Shown here: positions 25,578 to 34,139 of the stretch, piece by piece
How the letters are laid out: every line of letters starts with the position of its first letter
How positions within the stretch are numbered: position 1 is the first letter of the stretch
Assembly (NCBI RefSeq): GCF_014137995.1
Contig: NZ_JACGWV010000003.1
Location: forward strand, 925,850-989,849
Direction: 5' to 3'
Source: Promicromonospora sukumoe
GTDB lineage: Bacteria; Actinomycetota; Actinomycetes; Actinomycetales; Cellulomonadaceae
DNA length: 64,000 bases
Notes under the pieces: generated by a model
The model's database searches: none
What the model saw: only the letters and a program-made list of their open reading frames with translations
What the model was told of the DNA's origin: nothing
Program-made: the position numbers and the translations under genes

Positions 25578-26968
25578 CCAGCACCACGACCGAGCAGACG
25601 TTCCTGCTGCCCGACCTCGGCGAGGGCCTGGCCGAGGCCGAGGTGGTGCAGTGGCTGGTCGCCGTGGGCGACGTCGTCGCCATGGACCAGACCGTGGCCG
25701 AGGTGGAGACGGCCAAGTCCGTCGTCGAGGTGCCCTGCCCGTACGCGGGCCGGGTCGGCGTGCTGCACGCCGCCGAGGGGGAGGCCGTCGAGGTGGGCAG
25801 GCCGCTCATCACGATCACGGCGGAGGGCGCCGACGAGCCGGAGCCGGAGCCCGCTCCCGAGCCGGACGCGGCCGCCGTCGGGCCGGAGGCCGAGGCCTAC
25901 CGCACCGAGGAGCAGGCCGGCTCCGGCAACGTGCTCATCGGGTACGGCACCTCCGCGCACCCCGGCCCCGGCCGCCGCCGTCGGCCCCGGGCGGGCGCCC
26001 GGCCGACGGCGCTCGCCGCGCCCCGGCCCGACGACGACGGCGCCCCGGCGCTCGCGCACGACAGCAGCCCCGTCCGCGTGATCTCGCCGATCGTGCGGCG
26101 GCTGGCCCGCGAGGCGGGCCTGGACCTGGCCGAGATCCCGCCCACCGGGGCAGGCGGCACCGTGACCCGGTCCGACGTGCGAGCCGCGGCCGAGCGGGCG
26201 CGCGCCGGCACCGCGCCCGTGGTGTCCGCGGCGTCCGCCCCGGACGCGTCGTCGGCCCCTGTCTCAGACCCGGCCCCCGGGCAGCGCCGCATCCCGCTTG
26301 GCGCCTCGCAGAGGGCGGCGTCGCGCGTGCTGTCGCGCAGCCGTGCCGAGATCCCCGAGGCGACCGTCTGGGTCGACGTCGACGCCACCGCGCTCTGGGA
26401 GCTGCGCGAGGCGACCCGTACGCCGGACGACCCCGGGCCGGGGCTGCTGGCGCACGTCGCGCGCTTCGTCGTCGCGGGCCTGGCGGCCTACCCGGTGCTG
26501 AACGGGCGGCTCGACACGGAGCGCGCCGAGGTCGTCGTCCCGGACACCGTCAACCTCGGCATCGCCGTCCAGGGGGAGCGCGGCCTGGTCGCCCCGGCGG
26601 TGCTCGGCGCCGACTCGATGACCACGCGCGAGCTCGACGTGGCGCTGCGCGATCTCACCGCCCGCGCCCGGGTGGGCGGGGCCACGGCCGAGGAGCTCAC
26701 CGCGGGCACGTTCACGCTGAACAACTACGGCAGCCTGCGGGTCGACGGCAGCGCCCCGATCATCAACCACCCGCAGGTCGCGATGCTGGGCCTCGGCCGG
26801 ATCATCGACCGGCCGTGGGTCGTGGACGGCCAGATCGTGCCCCGCAAGATCACGCAGATGTCCTTCGTCTTCGACCACCGGGTGTGCGACGGCGGCACCG
26901 CCGCGGGCTTCATGCGCACGGTCGCGGACGCCATCGAGAACCCGCTCCCGGCCATCGTCCGCCTCTGA
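25574..26968 (+). CDS. 2-oxo acid dehydrogenase E2 (dihydrolipoamide acyltransferase)
   Basis: 464 residues. One lipoyl domain (residues 9-80, lipoylated Lys48 in VETAKSV), an Ala/Pro/Glu-rich linker, a peripheral-subunit-binding domain (VISPIVRRLAREAGLDLAEI, about 172-191), a second linker, and the acyltransferase core ending with the catalytic FDHRVCDGG. The acetylated lipoyl arm passes the acyl group from E1 to CoA. The E3 subunit (lipoamide dehydrogenase) is not in the operon, so a housekeeping copy must serve. The ATG at 25574 is inside the E1-beta stop. Confidence 0.93.
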   Translation: MTSTTTEQTFLLPDLGEGLAEAEVVQWLVAVGDVVAMDQTVAEVETAKSVVEVPCPYAGRVGVLHAAEGEAVEVGRPLITITAEGADEPEPEPAPEPDAAAVGPEAEAYRTEEQAGSGNVLIGYGTSAHPGPGRRRRPRAGARPTALAAPRPDDDGAPALAHDSSPVRVISPIVRRLAREAGLDLAEIPPTGAGGTVTRSDVRAAAERARAGTAPVVSAASAPDASSAPVSDPAPGQRRIPLGASQRAASRVLSRSRAEIPEATVWVDVDATALWELREATRTPDDPGPGLLAHVARFVVAGLAAYPVLNGRLDTERAEVVVPDTVNLGIAVQGERGLVAPAVLGADSMTTRELDVALRDLTARARVGGATAEELTAGTFTLNNYGSLRVDGSAPIINHPQVAMLGLGRIIDRPWVVDGQIVPRKITQMSFVFDHRVCDGGTAAGFMRTVADAIENPLPAIVRL

Positions 26969-26984
26969 CACGCGTTCAGCTCAC

Positions 26985-27034
26985 GACGTGTCAGACGTAC
27001 AGGTCACCCGAGGGACCTGTACGTCTGACACGTC
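26985..27034. repeat. long hairpin repeat, copy 1
   Basis: Perfect 20-bp arms GACGTGTCAGACGTACAGGT / ACCTGTACGTCTGACACGTC around a 10-base loop, with an outer extension CGCGTTCAG (26971) / CTGAACGCG (27041). It sits between the convergent E2 and enoyl-CoA hydratase genes. Nearly the same hairpin recurs at 55988-56035. Probably a bidirectional terminator or an intergenic repeat family. Confidence 0.8.
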
Positions 27035-27059
27035 GGTGGCCTGAACGCGAGTCAGCAGT

Positions 27060-27830
27060 TCAGCGGCCCGTGAACCGGGGCCGACGCTTCTCCTGGAAGG
27101 CCGCGAAGCCCTCCTGGTAGTCGAGGGTCTCGCTGAGCCGTCCCTGCGCCTCGTTCTCGTGCGCGACGGCGGCCCAGAACGCGACCCGCTCGTCGCGCAG
27201 CTCCCCGACCAGGCGCTTGGACGCGAGGAAGGCGTTGGTCGCCCCGCCCGCGACCTGCTGGACGCGGGCCCGCGTGAACGGCAGCAGCTCCGCCGCCGGG
27301 ACGGCCCGCGAGAACAGCCCGGCGCCCACCGCCTCGGCCCCGGTCATCAGCTCGCCCGTGTAGATCAGGTCGAGCGTGCGGTGCGCACCCAGGCGGTCGA
27401 AGAACAGCGCGTGCCCGCCCGAGTCGAGCGTCGCCCCGAGGTTGGCGAACGGCGAGCCGATCTTCGCGTCGTCGGCCACGTAGACCACGTCGGTGGCGAT
27501 CAGCAGGCCGAGCCCCACGCCCAGGCAGGCGCCGTGGGCCGCCGCGAACGTCGGCGCGGGGAAGGCCGTCATGCGCCACAGCAGCGGGGTCACGCGGTTG
27601 CGCAGGTAGCCCAGCGCGTCGTCGGTGGCGGCGTCCACCCCCGAGATGTCCCGGCCGGCGCAGAACGCGCGGCCCTCGCCGCGCAGCAGCAGGGCCCGCA
27701 CCCCGGCGGCCTCCGCCTCCCGGTAGGCGTCGTCGAGCTCGGCCAGGGCCACCTCGTCGAGCGCGTTGAGCCGGCCGGGCGCGTCGAGCACCACCTCGGC
27801 GACCTGGTCCTCGATCGTCAGGTCGATCAT
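27060..27830 (-). CDS. enoyl-CoA hydratase/isomerase, likely PaaG-type
   Basis: 256 residues of the crotonase fold. The first oxyanion segment is GEGRAFCAGRDISG and the second is HGACLGVGLGLLIATDVVYV. At the last position of the paaABCDE run it most likely performs the ring-isomerisation (PaaG, oxepin-CoA forming) or a hydratase step of phenylacetate degradation. A second hydratase at 32496 may do the other. The ATG at 27830 overlaps the PaaE stop (ATGA). The subtype assignment is an inference from position. Confidence 0.85.
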   Translation of the reverse strand: MIDLTIEDQVAEVVLDAPGRLNALDEVALAELDDAYREAEAAGVRALLLRGEGRAFCAGRDISGVDAATDDALGYLRNRVTPLLWRMTAFPAPTFAAAHGACLGVGLGLLIATDVVYVADDAKIGSPFANLGATLDSGGHALFFDRLGAHRTLDLIYTGELMTGAEAVGAGLFSRAVPAAELLPFTRARVQQVAGGATNAFLASKRLVGELRDERVAFWAAVAHENEAQGRLSETLDYQEGFAAFQEKRRPRFTGR

Positions 27831-28951
27831 GAGTCGTAGTCCACGGAGATCTCCTCGCTGGTCGGGATCGCCTGGCAGGTCAGCACGTAACCGCGCGCCA
27901 GCTCCTCCGGCTCCAGCGCGTAGTTCTCCACCATCTCCACCGTGCCCGACACCAGTTTTGCCCGGCATGTACCGCACACGCCACCGGCGCACGCGAACGG
28001 CACGTCGCCGCGCACGCGCAGCGCGGCGTTCAGCACGCTCTCGCGCGCGCCGACGGGGGTGGTCACCGTCGTCGTCGTGCTGTCGAGGCGGAAGGAGACC
28101 GAGCGCGTCGGTCCGTCCCCGCCCGACGTCGGGGGGAGGCCCCGGGGCGCCGCCGGCCGCTCGGGCCTGCCGGTGGTGAACAGCTCGTGCCGTACCCGCT
28201 CGGCCGGCACGCCCAGCTCCTCCAGCACGGCCCGGCAGGCCTGCACCACCTCGAACGGCCCGCACAGGAACCACTCGTCCACGCCGTCCGGCCCGATGAG
28301 CGTGGTCACGATGCGGCGCAGCCGGTCGGCGTCGAGACGGCCCGAGAGCAGCTCGGCGCCCCGCTGCTCGCGGGTGAGCACGTGGTAGAGCGCCAGGCGG
28401 GCGGGGTAGCGGTCCTTCAGGTCGGCCAGCTCGTCGAGGAACATCGTGTCCGTCGTCGTCCGGTTGGAGTAGACCAGGTCGAACGTGCTGTCCGACGCCG
28501 AGCCGAGCGTGTGCTCCACGAGCGACATCATCGGGGTGATGCCGGAGCCCGCGGCGATCCCGACGACGCGCCCGCCCTGGCCGGGCTCCCGGTGCGAGAC
28601 GAACAGGCCCTCGGGGCTCATCACGTCGAGCACCGCGCCCGGCGCCAGGTGGTCCACCGCCCACGGCGAGAACACGCCGCCCATGTCGCGCTTGATACCC
28701 ACCTTGAGCGAGCCGCGGACCGGCGCCTGGCAGATCGAGTAGGTGCGGCGCACCTCCTCGCCGGCCACCTCTGCGCGCAGGGCGACGTACTGCCCGGGCG
28801 CGTAGGAGTAGGCGTCGGCGAGGTCGTCGGGCACGTCGAACGTCACCTCGACGGCGTCCGCCGTCAGCGGGCGCACGGCGGCGACGGTGAGCGGGTGGAA
28901 GCGGGCCCGACGTCGGGCGGTGGGCGCGGCCGGGGCCTCGGCGGGCGTCAT
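27827..28951 (-). CDS. paaE: phenylacetyl-CoA epoxidase subunit PaaE (reductase)
   Basis: 374 residues. FAD-binding domain (about 15-120, with RRTYSICQ), NAD-binding domain (about 125-260, GIAAGSGITPMMSL), and a C-terminal plant-type 2Fe-2S ferredoxin domain with CAGGVCGTCRAKLVSG and a later Cys in VLTCQAIP. It supplies electrons from NADPH to the PaaABC epoxidase. The ATG at 28951 overlaps the PaaD stop. The length matches PaaE/PaaK reductases. Confidence 0.93.
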   Translation of the reverse strand: MTPAEAPAAPTARRRARFHPLTVAAVRPLTADAVEVTFDVPDDLADAYSYAPGQYVALRAEVAGEEVRRTYSICQAPVRGSLKVGIKRDMGGVFSPWAVDHLAPGAVLDVMSPEGLFVSHREPGQGGRVVGIAAGSGITPMMSLVEHTLGSASDSTFDLVYSNRTTTDTMFLDELADLKDRYPARLALYHVLTREQRGAELLSGRLDADRLRRIVTTLIGPDGVDEWFLCGPFEVVQACRAVLEELGVPAERVRHELFTTGRPERPAAPRGLPPTSGGDGPTRSVSFRLDSTTTTVTTPVGARESVLNAALRVRGDVPFACAGGVCGTCRAKLVSGTVEMVENYALEPEELARGYVLTCQAIPTSEEISVDYDS

Positions 28952-29472
28952 CAGTGCTCCTTGAAGTGGTCGAACGGCTCCCGGCAGCGCTGGCACACGT
29001 ACAGCGCCTTGCACGACGTCGAACCGAACCGCGAGAGCTCGCGCGTGTGCAGCGACCCGCACCGGGGGCACCGCACGCCCATCCCCAGTGCGACGACGCC
29101 GCCCGCCCGCCGCGCCGGCGGGGCGATCCCGTGCTCCACGAGCTTGCGCCGGCCGGCGTCGCTCATCCAGTCGGTGGTCCACGCGGGGGAGAGCACCACG
29201 TTCACCCGCGCCCCGGACCAGCCGCGCTCCTCGAGGACGGCGACGATGTCGTCGCGGATCGCGTCCACGGCGGGGCAGCCCGAGTAGGTGGGCGTGATGT
29301 CCACGACCGGCGTGCCGTCCACGAGCCGCACGGCCCGCAGCACGCCGAGGTCCTCGACGGTCAGCACCGGCACCTCGGGGTCGGTGACCTGCGCCGCGGC
29401 GTCCCAGACGGCGCGCTCCGGCTTCGTGCCCGGGCGGGGGCGCGCGACCTGCTCGTGCTCGACGGCGGCCAT
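28951..29472 (-). CDS. paaD: phenylacetate degradation protein PaaD (SUF/MIP18-like)
   Basis: 173 residues. N-terminal MIP18/DUF59 domain (VTDPEVPVLTVEDLGVLR, TYSGCPAVDAI) and a C-terminal zinc-ribbon-like section CPRCGSLHT ... CQRC. PaaD is believed to help mature the iron centres of the epoxidase complex. The ATG at 29472 overlaps the PaaC stop by TGATG. A shortened N-terminal linker is all that differs from the standard form. Confidence 0.92.
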   Translation of the reverse strand: MAAVEHEQVARPRPGTKPERAVWDAAAQVTDPEVPVLTVEDLGVLRAVRLVDGTPVVDITPTYSGCPAVDAIRDDIVAVLEERGWSGARVNVVLSPAWTTDWMSDAGRRKLVEHGIAPPARRAGGVVALGMGVRCPRCGSLHTRELSRFGSTSCKALYVCQRCREPFDHFKEH

Positions 29473-30299
29473 CACCACACCGCCCCCGGGTGCCGCCGGG
29501 CCAGCACCTGCATCTCCGCGAGCAGGGGGCCAAGCGCCTCGGAGTGCACCCCGAGCCGCCCGCCGCCGCGTACGGCGGCGACCGCCGGGACCGGCAGCTC
29601 CACCCGGTCGAGCACCGGCAGCAGCAGCGCGTCGAACGGCTCGCGCAGGCCGGCGGGCGCCACCGCGGCGGCCGGGACCGCGTCGGCGGCGGGGTCGTCG
29701 GCGAACAGCTCGTCCACGAACGGCCAGACGGCGTCGAACCCGGCGACCGTGCGGCGGCGCGACTCCTCGGTGCCGAGCGCCAGGCGCAAGGTCCACAGCG
29801 TGGCGTGGTCCAGGTGGTAGTCGACCTCCTTGACCGCCTTGGCGGCGATCGCCGCGAGCGTCGGGTCCGCGCTGCCGGTCAGGGCGCGGTAGAGCGCCGT
29901 GAAGTATGCAGACACGACGAGCTGCCGGGCGATCGTGCAGGCGAAGTCGCCGTTCGGCCGCTCGAAGATCTGCCGGCACCGGAAGTCCGGCTCGTCGCGG
30001 AAGTACGCCAGGTCGTCCTCCGTCTGGTCCCACGCGGAGCCCGCGTAGGTCAGCAGGCTCCGGGCGTGGCCGAGGGTGTCGAGCGCGATGTTCCCGAGGG
30101 CGACGTCCTCCTCCAGCTCGGGTGCGGCCGCGATCCACGAGCCGAGGCGCTGCGCGAGGACCAGGGCGTCGTCGCCCAGGCCGAGCGCGTACCGCGCGAC
30201 GTCGTCTGCGGCCCGGACCGGGCTGTCCTGCGGGGCGACCCGGGCGGCGAGGGCCTCGGGCGTGAGCACCGCGGACGGGGACTGGTGCTGGTTCGGCAT
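29472..30299 (-). CDS. paaC: phenylacetyl-CoA epoxidase structural subunit PaaC
   Basis: 275 residues, all-helical ferritin-like. Hallmarks are ALGLGDDALVLAQRLGSWI, IALDTLGHARSLLTYAG and KAVKEVDYHLDHATLWTLRL. PaaC pairs with PaaA to form the catalytic heterodimer but does not hold the functional di-iron site. The ATG at 30299 lies 47 bp after the PaaB stop, the largest gap in the paaABCDE run. Confidence 0.93.
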   Translation of the reverse strand: MPNQHQSPSAVLTPEALAARVAPQDSPVRAADDVARYALGLGDDALVLAQRLGSWIAAAPELEEDVALGNIALDTLGHARSLLTYAGSAWDQTEDDLAYFRDEPDFRCRQIFERPNGDFACTIARQLVVSAYFTALYRALTGSADPTLAAIAAKAVKEVDYHLDHATLWTLRLALGTEESRRRTVAGFDAVWPFVDELFADDPAADAVPAAAVAPAGLREPFDALLLPVLDRVELPVPAVAAVRGGGRLGVHSEALGPLLAEMQVLARRHPGAVW

Positions 30300-30346
30300 G
30301 GCTCTCCATCGAGCGTCGGGCGGGTGCGGGGTGGCGCGGGTCAGGC

Positions 30347-30646
30347 TCAGAGGTGCGGCACGGCCTGCGACGCCGTGTAGTACGTCGCGTGCCGGAAGTC
30401 CTTGCCGCGCGGGGACTCGAACCACGCGTCCTTCGCGTCGGGGTCGGACGCGGTGATCGCGGCGGCGGGGACCACCCAGATCGAGACCCCCTCGCTGCGG
30501 CGGGTGTAGAGGTCGCGGGCGTTCCGCACCGCCAGCTCGGCGTCGGGCGCGTGCAGCGAGCCCGCGTGGACGTGGGACAGGCCGCGCGACGAGCGCACGA
30601 ACACCTCCCACAGCGGCCAGGTCTCCCGGCGGGGTTCCTCGGTCAT
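30347..30646 (-). CDS. paaB: phenylacetyl-CoA epoxidase subunit PaaB
   Basis: 99 residues, the expected length. [22 protein letters not shown] and [17 protein letters not shown] are family signatures. It bridges PaaAC heterodimers and is needed for electron transfer from PaaE. The ATG at 30646 overlaps the PaaA stop (ATGA). Confidence 0.93.
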   Translation of the reverse strand: MTEEPRRETWPLWEVFVRSSRGLSHVHAGSLHAPDAELAVRNARDLYTRRSEGVSIWVVPAAAITASDPDAKDAWFESPRGKDFRHATYYTASQAVPHL

Positions 30647-31647
30647 GACGCGATCCGTTCGCTCGTGGCGGTGCGCTCGGCGTAGGCCCGCGCCGCCTCG
30701 CGGACCCAGGCGCCCTCGGCGTGCGCGGCGTTGCGCTTGGCCAGGCGCAGCGCGTTGGCCTGCCCGTTGCCGCGCAGCACGGCGTGGAACTCGTCCCAGT
30801 CGAGCTCGCCGAAGTCGTGGTGCCCGCGCTCCTCGTTCCAGCGCAGGTCGGGGTCGGGGAACGTGACCCCGAGGATCTCGGCCTGGGGCACGATCATGTC
30901 GACGAACCGCTGGCGCAGCTCGTCGTTCGAGAACCGCTTGATCTTCCAGGCCATGCTCTGCCGCGAGTTGGGCGACTCGCCGTCGGGCGGGCCGAACATC
31001 ATCAGGGCCGGCGCGTACCAGCGGTTCACGGACTCCTGCGCCATCGCCCGCTGCTCGTCGGTGCCGTTCATCAGCGCCAGCAGGATCTCGAAGCCCTGCC
31101 GCTGGTGGAACGACTCCTCCTTGCAGATGCGCACCATCGCGCGCCCGTACGGGCCGTACGACGCGCGGCACAGCGGCACCTGGTTCGCGATGGCGGCGCC
31201 GTCCACGAGCCAGCCGATCGAGCCCATGTCGGCCCAGGACGGCGCGAGGTAGTTGAAGATCGAGGAGTACTTGGCCTTGCCGGAGTGCAGCGCGTCGAGC
31301 ATCTCGTCGCGCGTGGTCCCCAGGGTCTCGGCGGCCGAGTAGAGGTAGAGCCCGTGCCCGGCCTCGTCCTGCACCTTGGCCATCAGGATCGCCTTGCGCT
31401 TGAGGCTCGGCGCGCGCGTGATCCAGTTGCCCTCGGGCTGCATGCCGATGATCTCGGAGTGGGCGTGCTGCGACATCTGCCGCACCAGCGCCTTCCGGTA
31501 CGCCGGGGGCATCCAGTCGGTGGGCTCGATCCGCTGGTCGGCGGCGATGAGGGCGTCGAACGCCGCGAGCCGCTCGTCCTCCCCGGGCGCGGCCTCTCGC
31601 GGTGCGGCCCCTCCGGACGACGCCGGGGGCAGGTGGTCCGCTGGCAT
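30643..31647 (-). CDS. paaA: phenylacetyl-CoA epoxidase catalytic subunit PaaA
   Basis: 334 residues. Ferritin-like di-iron oxygenase that epoxidises the ring of phenylacetyl-CoA. The iron-binding segments are [11 protein letters not shown] (ExxH type) and [15 protein letters not shown] (second ExxH), with the preceding [20 protein letters not shown] also conserved. First gene of the leftward operon (paaABCDE plus hydratase), starting at the ATG at 31647. A PaaR-like site lies 38-58 bp upstream. The phenylacetate-CoA ligase (PaaK) is not in the window. Confidence 0.95.
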   Translation of the reverse strand: MPADHLPPASSGGAAPREAAPGEDERLAAFDALIAADQRIEPTDWMPPAYRKALVRQMSQHAHSEIIGMQPEGNWITRAPSLKRKAILMAKVQDEAGHGLYLYSAAETLGTTRDEMLDALHSGKAKYSSIFNYLAPSWADMGSIGWLVDGAAIANQVPLCRASYGPYGRAMVRICKEESFHQRQGFEILLALMNGTDEQRAMAQESVNRWYAPALMMFGPPDGESPNSRQSMAWKIKRFSNDELRQRFVDMIVPQAEILGVTFPDPDLRWNEERGHHDFGELDWDEFHAVLRGNGQANALRLAKRNAAHAEGAWVREAARAYAERTATSERIAS

Positions 31648-31684
31648 GCCGCCTCCTGTGCTGGAGCTCCTGTGCGACCGGGCC

Positions 31685-31705
31685 TACTTACCGATCGTTC
31701 AGTCA
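31685..31705. promoter_or_regulatory. PaaR-type operator in paaA-paaR spacer
   Basis: TACTTACCGATCGTTCAGTC is an imperfect palindrome centred at 31695/31696 and resembles TetR-type PaaR operators. It matches the reverse strand of 32434-32453 at 16 of 21 positions. Its place between divergent paaA and paaR suits control of both. Confidence 0.7.
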
Positions 31706-31763
31706 GGCTAGCACCGGGGTGGGCGCGGCGGCAACGGCCTCCCGGTCGGTTAGGTTGGCTCGC

Positions 31764-32387
31764 ATGGAACAGCCGGCCGACGCCCCCGCACCCGCCCGAC
31801 GCGGCGGCAACGGGCGCGCCGGGCGCGTCGCCTACGACCTGGACGCGGTGCTGGCCGTCGCCGTCCAGGCGTTCAACGAGCGCGGCTACGACGCGACGTC
31901 GATGGGCGAGCTGGCCGAGCGCCTCGGCACCAGCAAGTCCGCGATCTACTACCACGTCAGCGGCAAGCAGGAGCTGCTCCGGCTCGCGCTGGAGCGCGCG
32001 CTCGGCAACCTGGAGCGGCTCCTGGAGGAGCCCGACGCCGACGCCACCGCCCTGGAGCGGCTCGAACGCGTCATCCGCGGCGCCGTACGGGTGCTCGTCG
32101 ACGAGCTGCCCTTCGTGACGCTCCTGCTCCGGCTGCGCGGGAACACCGAGATCGAGCGCGAGGCGCTCGGGCGCCGCCGCGAGTTCGACCACGCCGTCGC
32201 GCGCCTGGTCGAGGAGGCCGTCGCCGACGGCGCCCTGCGGTCTGACGTCGACGCGCGCACCGCGACCCGGCTGCTCTTCGGCATGGTCAACTCGCTGGTC
32301 GAGTGGTACCGCCCCGGCGGCGGGCTCACCGCCGACCAGCTCGCCGACGCCGTCGTCGCCATGGCGTTCGAGGGGCTGCGCGCCTAG
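31764..32387 (+). CDS. paaR: TetR-family regulator PaaR
   Basis: 207 residues. N-terminal TetR HTH: AVQAFNERGYDATSMGELAE then RLGTSKSAIYYHVSGKQEL. A helical ligand-binding domain follows with ERLERVIRGAVRVLVDELPF. TetR-type PaaR represses phenylacetate genes until phenylacetyl-CoA is made. Evidence for this role is position: divergent from paaA, with one matching operator on either side. The start is the ATG at 31764; the ~25 extra N-terminal residues are Pro/Ala/Arg-rich. Confidence 0.88.
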   Translation: MEQPADAPAPARRGGNGRAGRVAYDLDAVLAVAVQAFNERGYDATSMGELAERLGTSKSAIYYHVSGKQELLRLALERALGNLERLLEEPDADATALERLERVIRGAVRVLVDELPFVTLLLRLRGNTEIEREALGRRREFDHAVARLVEEAVADGALRSDVDARTATRLLFGMVNSLVEWYRPGGGLTADQLADAVVAMAFEGLRA

Positions 32388-32433
32388 CGCGCCCTTGAAC
32401 CACGACCGCGCGCGTGCCATGCTGCCATCTACA

Positions 32434-32453
32434 GAACGAACGGTCAGTAAGTA
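32434..32453. promoter_or_regulatory. second PaaR-type operator
   Basis: GAACGAACGGTCAGTAAGTA, the reverse-oriented match of the 31685 site, 43 bp upstream of the enoyl-CoA hydratase gene. It suggests that the rightward catabolic genes respond to the same regulator. Confidence 0.7.
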
Positions 32454-32495
32454 GCGCACCGACGCTACGCCGGTGCGACCCAAGGTGATGAGGCC

Positions 32496-33236
32496 ATGGC
32501 AGCAGCCCTGCGGCGCGTCGACGACCGCGCGGACCGCCTGCACGTCCGGCTCGACCGGCCCGAGGTGCGCAACGCCATCGACCGGGCGATGGTCGACGAG
32601 CTGCACGAGGTCTGCGCCGAGCTGGAGGCCTGGCCCCGCATCCTGGTCCTGTCCGGGACGGAGCGCGTCTTCGCCGCCGGGGCCGACATCGCCGAGCTGC
32701 GCGAGCGAGGCCGCGACGACGCGCTCGCCGGCATCAACTCGCGGCTGTTCGTGCGGATCGCGGCGCTGCCCATGCCGGTGATCGCCGCCGTCGACGGCTG
32801 GGCGCTGGGCGGCGGCGCCGAGCTGGCCTACGCGGCCGACTTCCGGCTCGCCGGCGAGAACGCCCGGTTCGGCCAGCCCGAGGTGGGCCTCGGCATCATG
32901 GCCGCAGCGGGCGCCACCTGGCGCCTGCGGGAGCTCGTCGGCGAGACGCTCGCGCTGGAGATCCTGCTCGCCGGCCGCGTGCTCGACGCCGCCGAGGCCC
33001 TGGCGGCCGGCCTCGTCAGCGCCGTCCACGCGTCGTCGGACCTGCTCAAGGCGGCCGACGCGCTCGCGGACCGGATCGCCGAGCAGGACCCGACGGCGGT
33101 CCGCTTCACCAAGCGGGCCTTCCGCGCCCCGCGGGCGGCGCACCCCGAGGTCGACGACCTCGCGCAGTCCGTGCTGTTCGAGTCGCCCGCGAAGCACGAG
33201 CGGATGACCGCCTTCCTGGACCGGAGGAAGCCATGA
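32496..33236 (+). CDS. enoyl-CoA hydratase, likely PaaF-type
   Basis: 246 residues of the crotonase superfamily. Oxyanion/active-site segments are ERVFAAGADIAELR and DGWALGGGAELAYAADFRLA, with the hydratase glutamates in GGGAELAY and FGQPEVGLGIMAAAGATWRL. In the paa setting it probably hydrates 2,3-dehydroadipyl-CoA (PaaF). The ATG at 32496 follows a PaaR-type operator. The stop overlaps the next gene (ATGA). Confidence 0.88.
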   Translation: MAAALRRVDDRADRLHVRLDRPEVRNAIDRAMVDELHEVCAELEAWPRILVLSGTERVFAAGADIAELRERGRDDALAGINSRLFVRIAALPMPVIAAVDGWALGGGAELAYAADFRLAGENARFGQPEVGLGIMAAAGATWRLRELVGETLALEILLAGRVLDAAEALAAGLVSAVHASSDLLKAADALADRIAEQDPTAVRFTKRAFRAPRAAHPEVDDLAQSVLFESPAKHERMTAFLDRRKP

Positions 33237-34084
33237 CGCTGCCACGGACCGTCGGCGTCGTCGGCGGCGGCCGGATGGGCGCCGGGATCGCCCACGCCTT
33301 CCTGCTCGGGGGCGCCCACGTGGTCGTCGTCGAGCGGGACGCCGAGGCGGCGGCCCGGGCGCGGGCGGCGCTGGGACGGGCCGTGACCGCCAGCGTCGAG
33401 CGCGGCTCCACCTCGCGCACCGCGGCCGAGCTGCTGGAGCGGGCGCGCGCGACCACCGCCGTCGCGGACCTCGGCAACGCGGGCCTCGTCGTCGAGGCCG
33501 TGCCCGAGGACCTCACGACCAAGGCCGACGTGCTGGCCCGGGTCGAGCGGGTGGTCTCGCCGGTCACCTGGCTGGCGAGCAACACCTCCTCGCTGTCCGT
33601 CGACGTGCTCGCGGGCCACCTGGAGCGGCCCGAGCGCTTCGTCGGGCTGCACTTCTTCAACCCGGTGCCGTCCTCCGCGCTCGTGGAGATCGTGCGGGGC
33701 ACCCACACGGTCCCGGTGCTCGTCGAGGAGGCGGCCGCCTGGGTGGCCGCGCTCGGCAAGACGTCGATCGTCGTGTCCGACTCCCCGGGCTTCGCGAGCT
33801 CGCGCCTGGGCGTGGTGATCGCGCTGGAGGCGATCCGCATGGTCGAGGAGGGCGTCGCCACGCCTGACGACATCGACGCCGCGATGGTGCGCGGCTACCG
33901 GTTCCCCGTCGGGCCGCTCCGGCTCACCGACCTGGTCGGGCTCGACGTGCGCCTCGGCATCGCGGAGCACCTGGAGCGCGAGCTGGGGGAGCGGTTCGCC
34001 GTGCCGCCGCTGCTGCGCCGGATGGTCGCCGCGGGGCACCTGGGGCGCAAGACCGGTCAGGGGTTCTTCACGTGGGACGAGTGA
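33233..34084 (+). CDS. paaH: 3-hydroxyacyl-CoA dehydrogenase, likely PaaH
   Basis: 283 residues. N-terminal NAD-binding motif GVVGGGRMGAGIAHAFLLGG (residues 5-24), VEAVPEDL, the catalytic-histidine segment GLHFFNPVPSS, and the C-terminal domain RMVAAGHLGRKTGQGFFTW. Single-domain form lacking the duplicated C-terminal domain of long PaaH enzymes. It would oxidise 3-hydroxyadipyl-CoA. Translation is coupled to the hydratase (ATGA overlap). The next thiolase (PaaJ) is absent from the window. Confidence 0.88.
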   Translation: MTLPRTVGVVGGGRMGAGIAHAFLLGGAHVVVVERDAEAAARARAALGRAVTASVERGSTSRTAAELLERARATTAVADLGNAGLVVEAVPEDLTTKADVLARVERVVSPVTWLASNTSSLSVDVLAGHLERPERFVGLHFFNPVPSSALVEIVRGTHTVPVLVEEAAAWVAALGKTSIVVSDSPGFASSRLGVVIALEAIRMVEEGVATPDDIDAAMVRGYRFPVGPLRLTDLVGLDVRLGIAEHLERELGERFAVPPLLRRMVAAGHLGRKTGQGFFTWDE

Positions 34085-34139
34085 CCCGCACGCCGGGACC
34101 GTCAGGACAGCCGAGAGTTACAGCCGAGAGGAAGCAACC

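Noticed and set aside
24571..26968. Absence of an E3 gene as a sign of a broken operon
   Set aside because: Many actinobacterial 2-oxo acid dehydrogenase operons rely on a separate lipoamide dehydrogenase, so this is ordinary.
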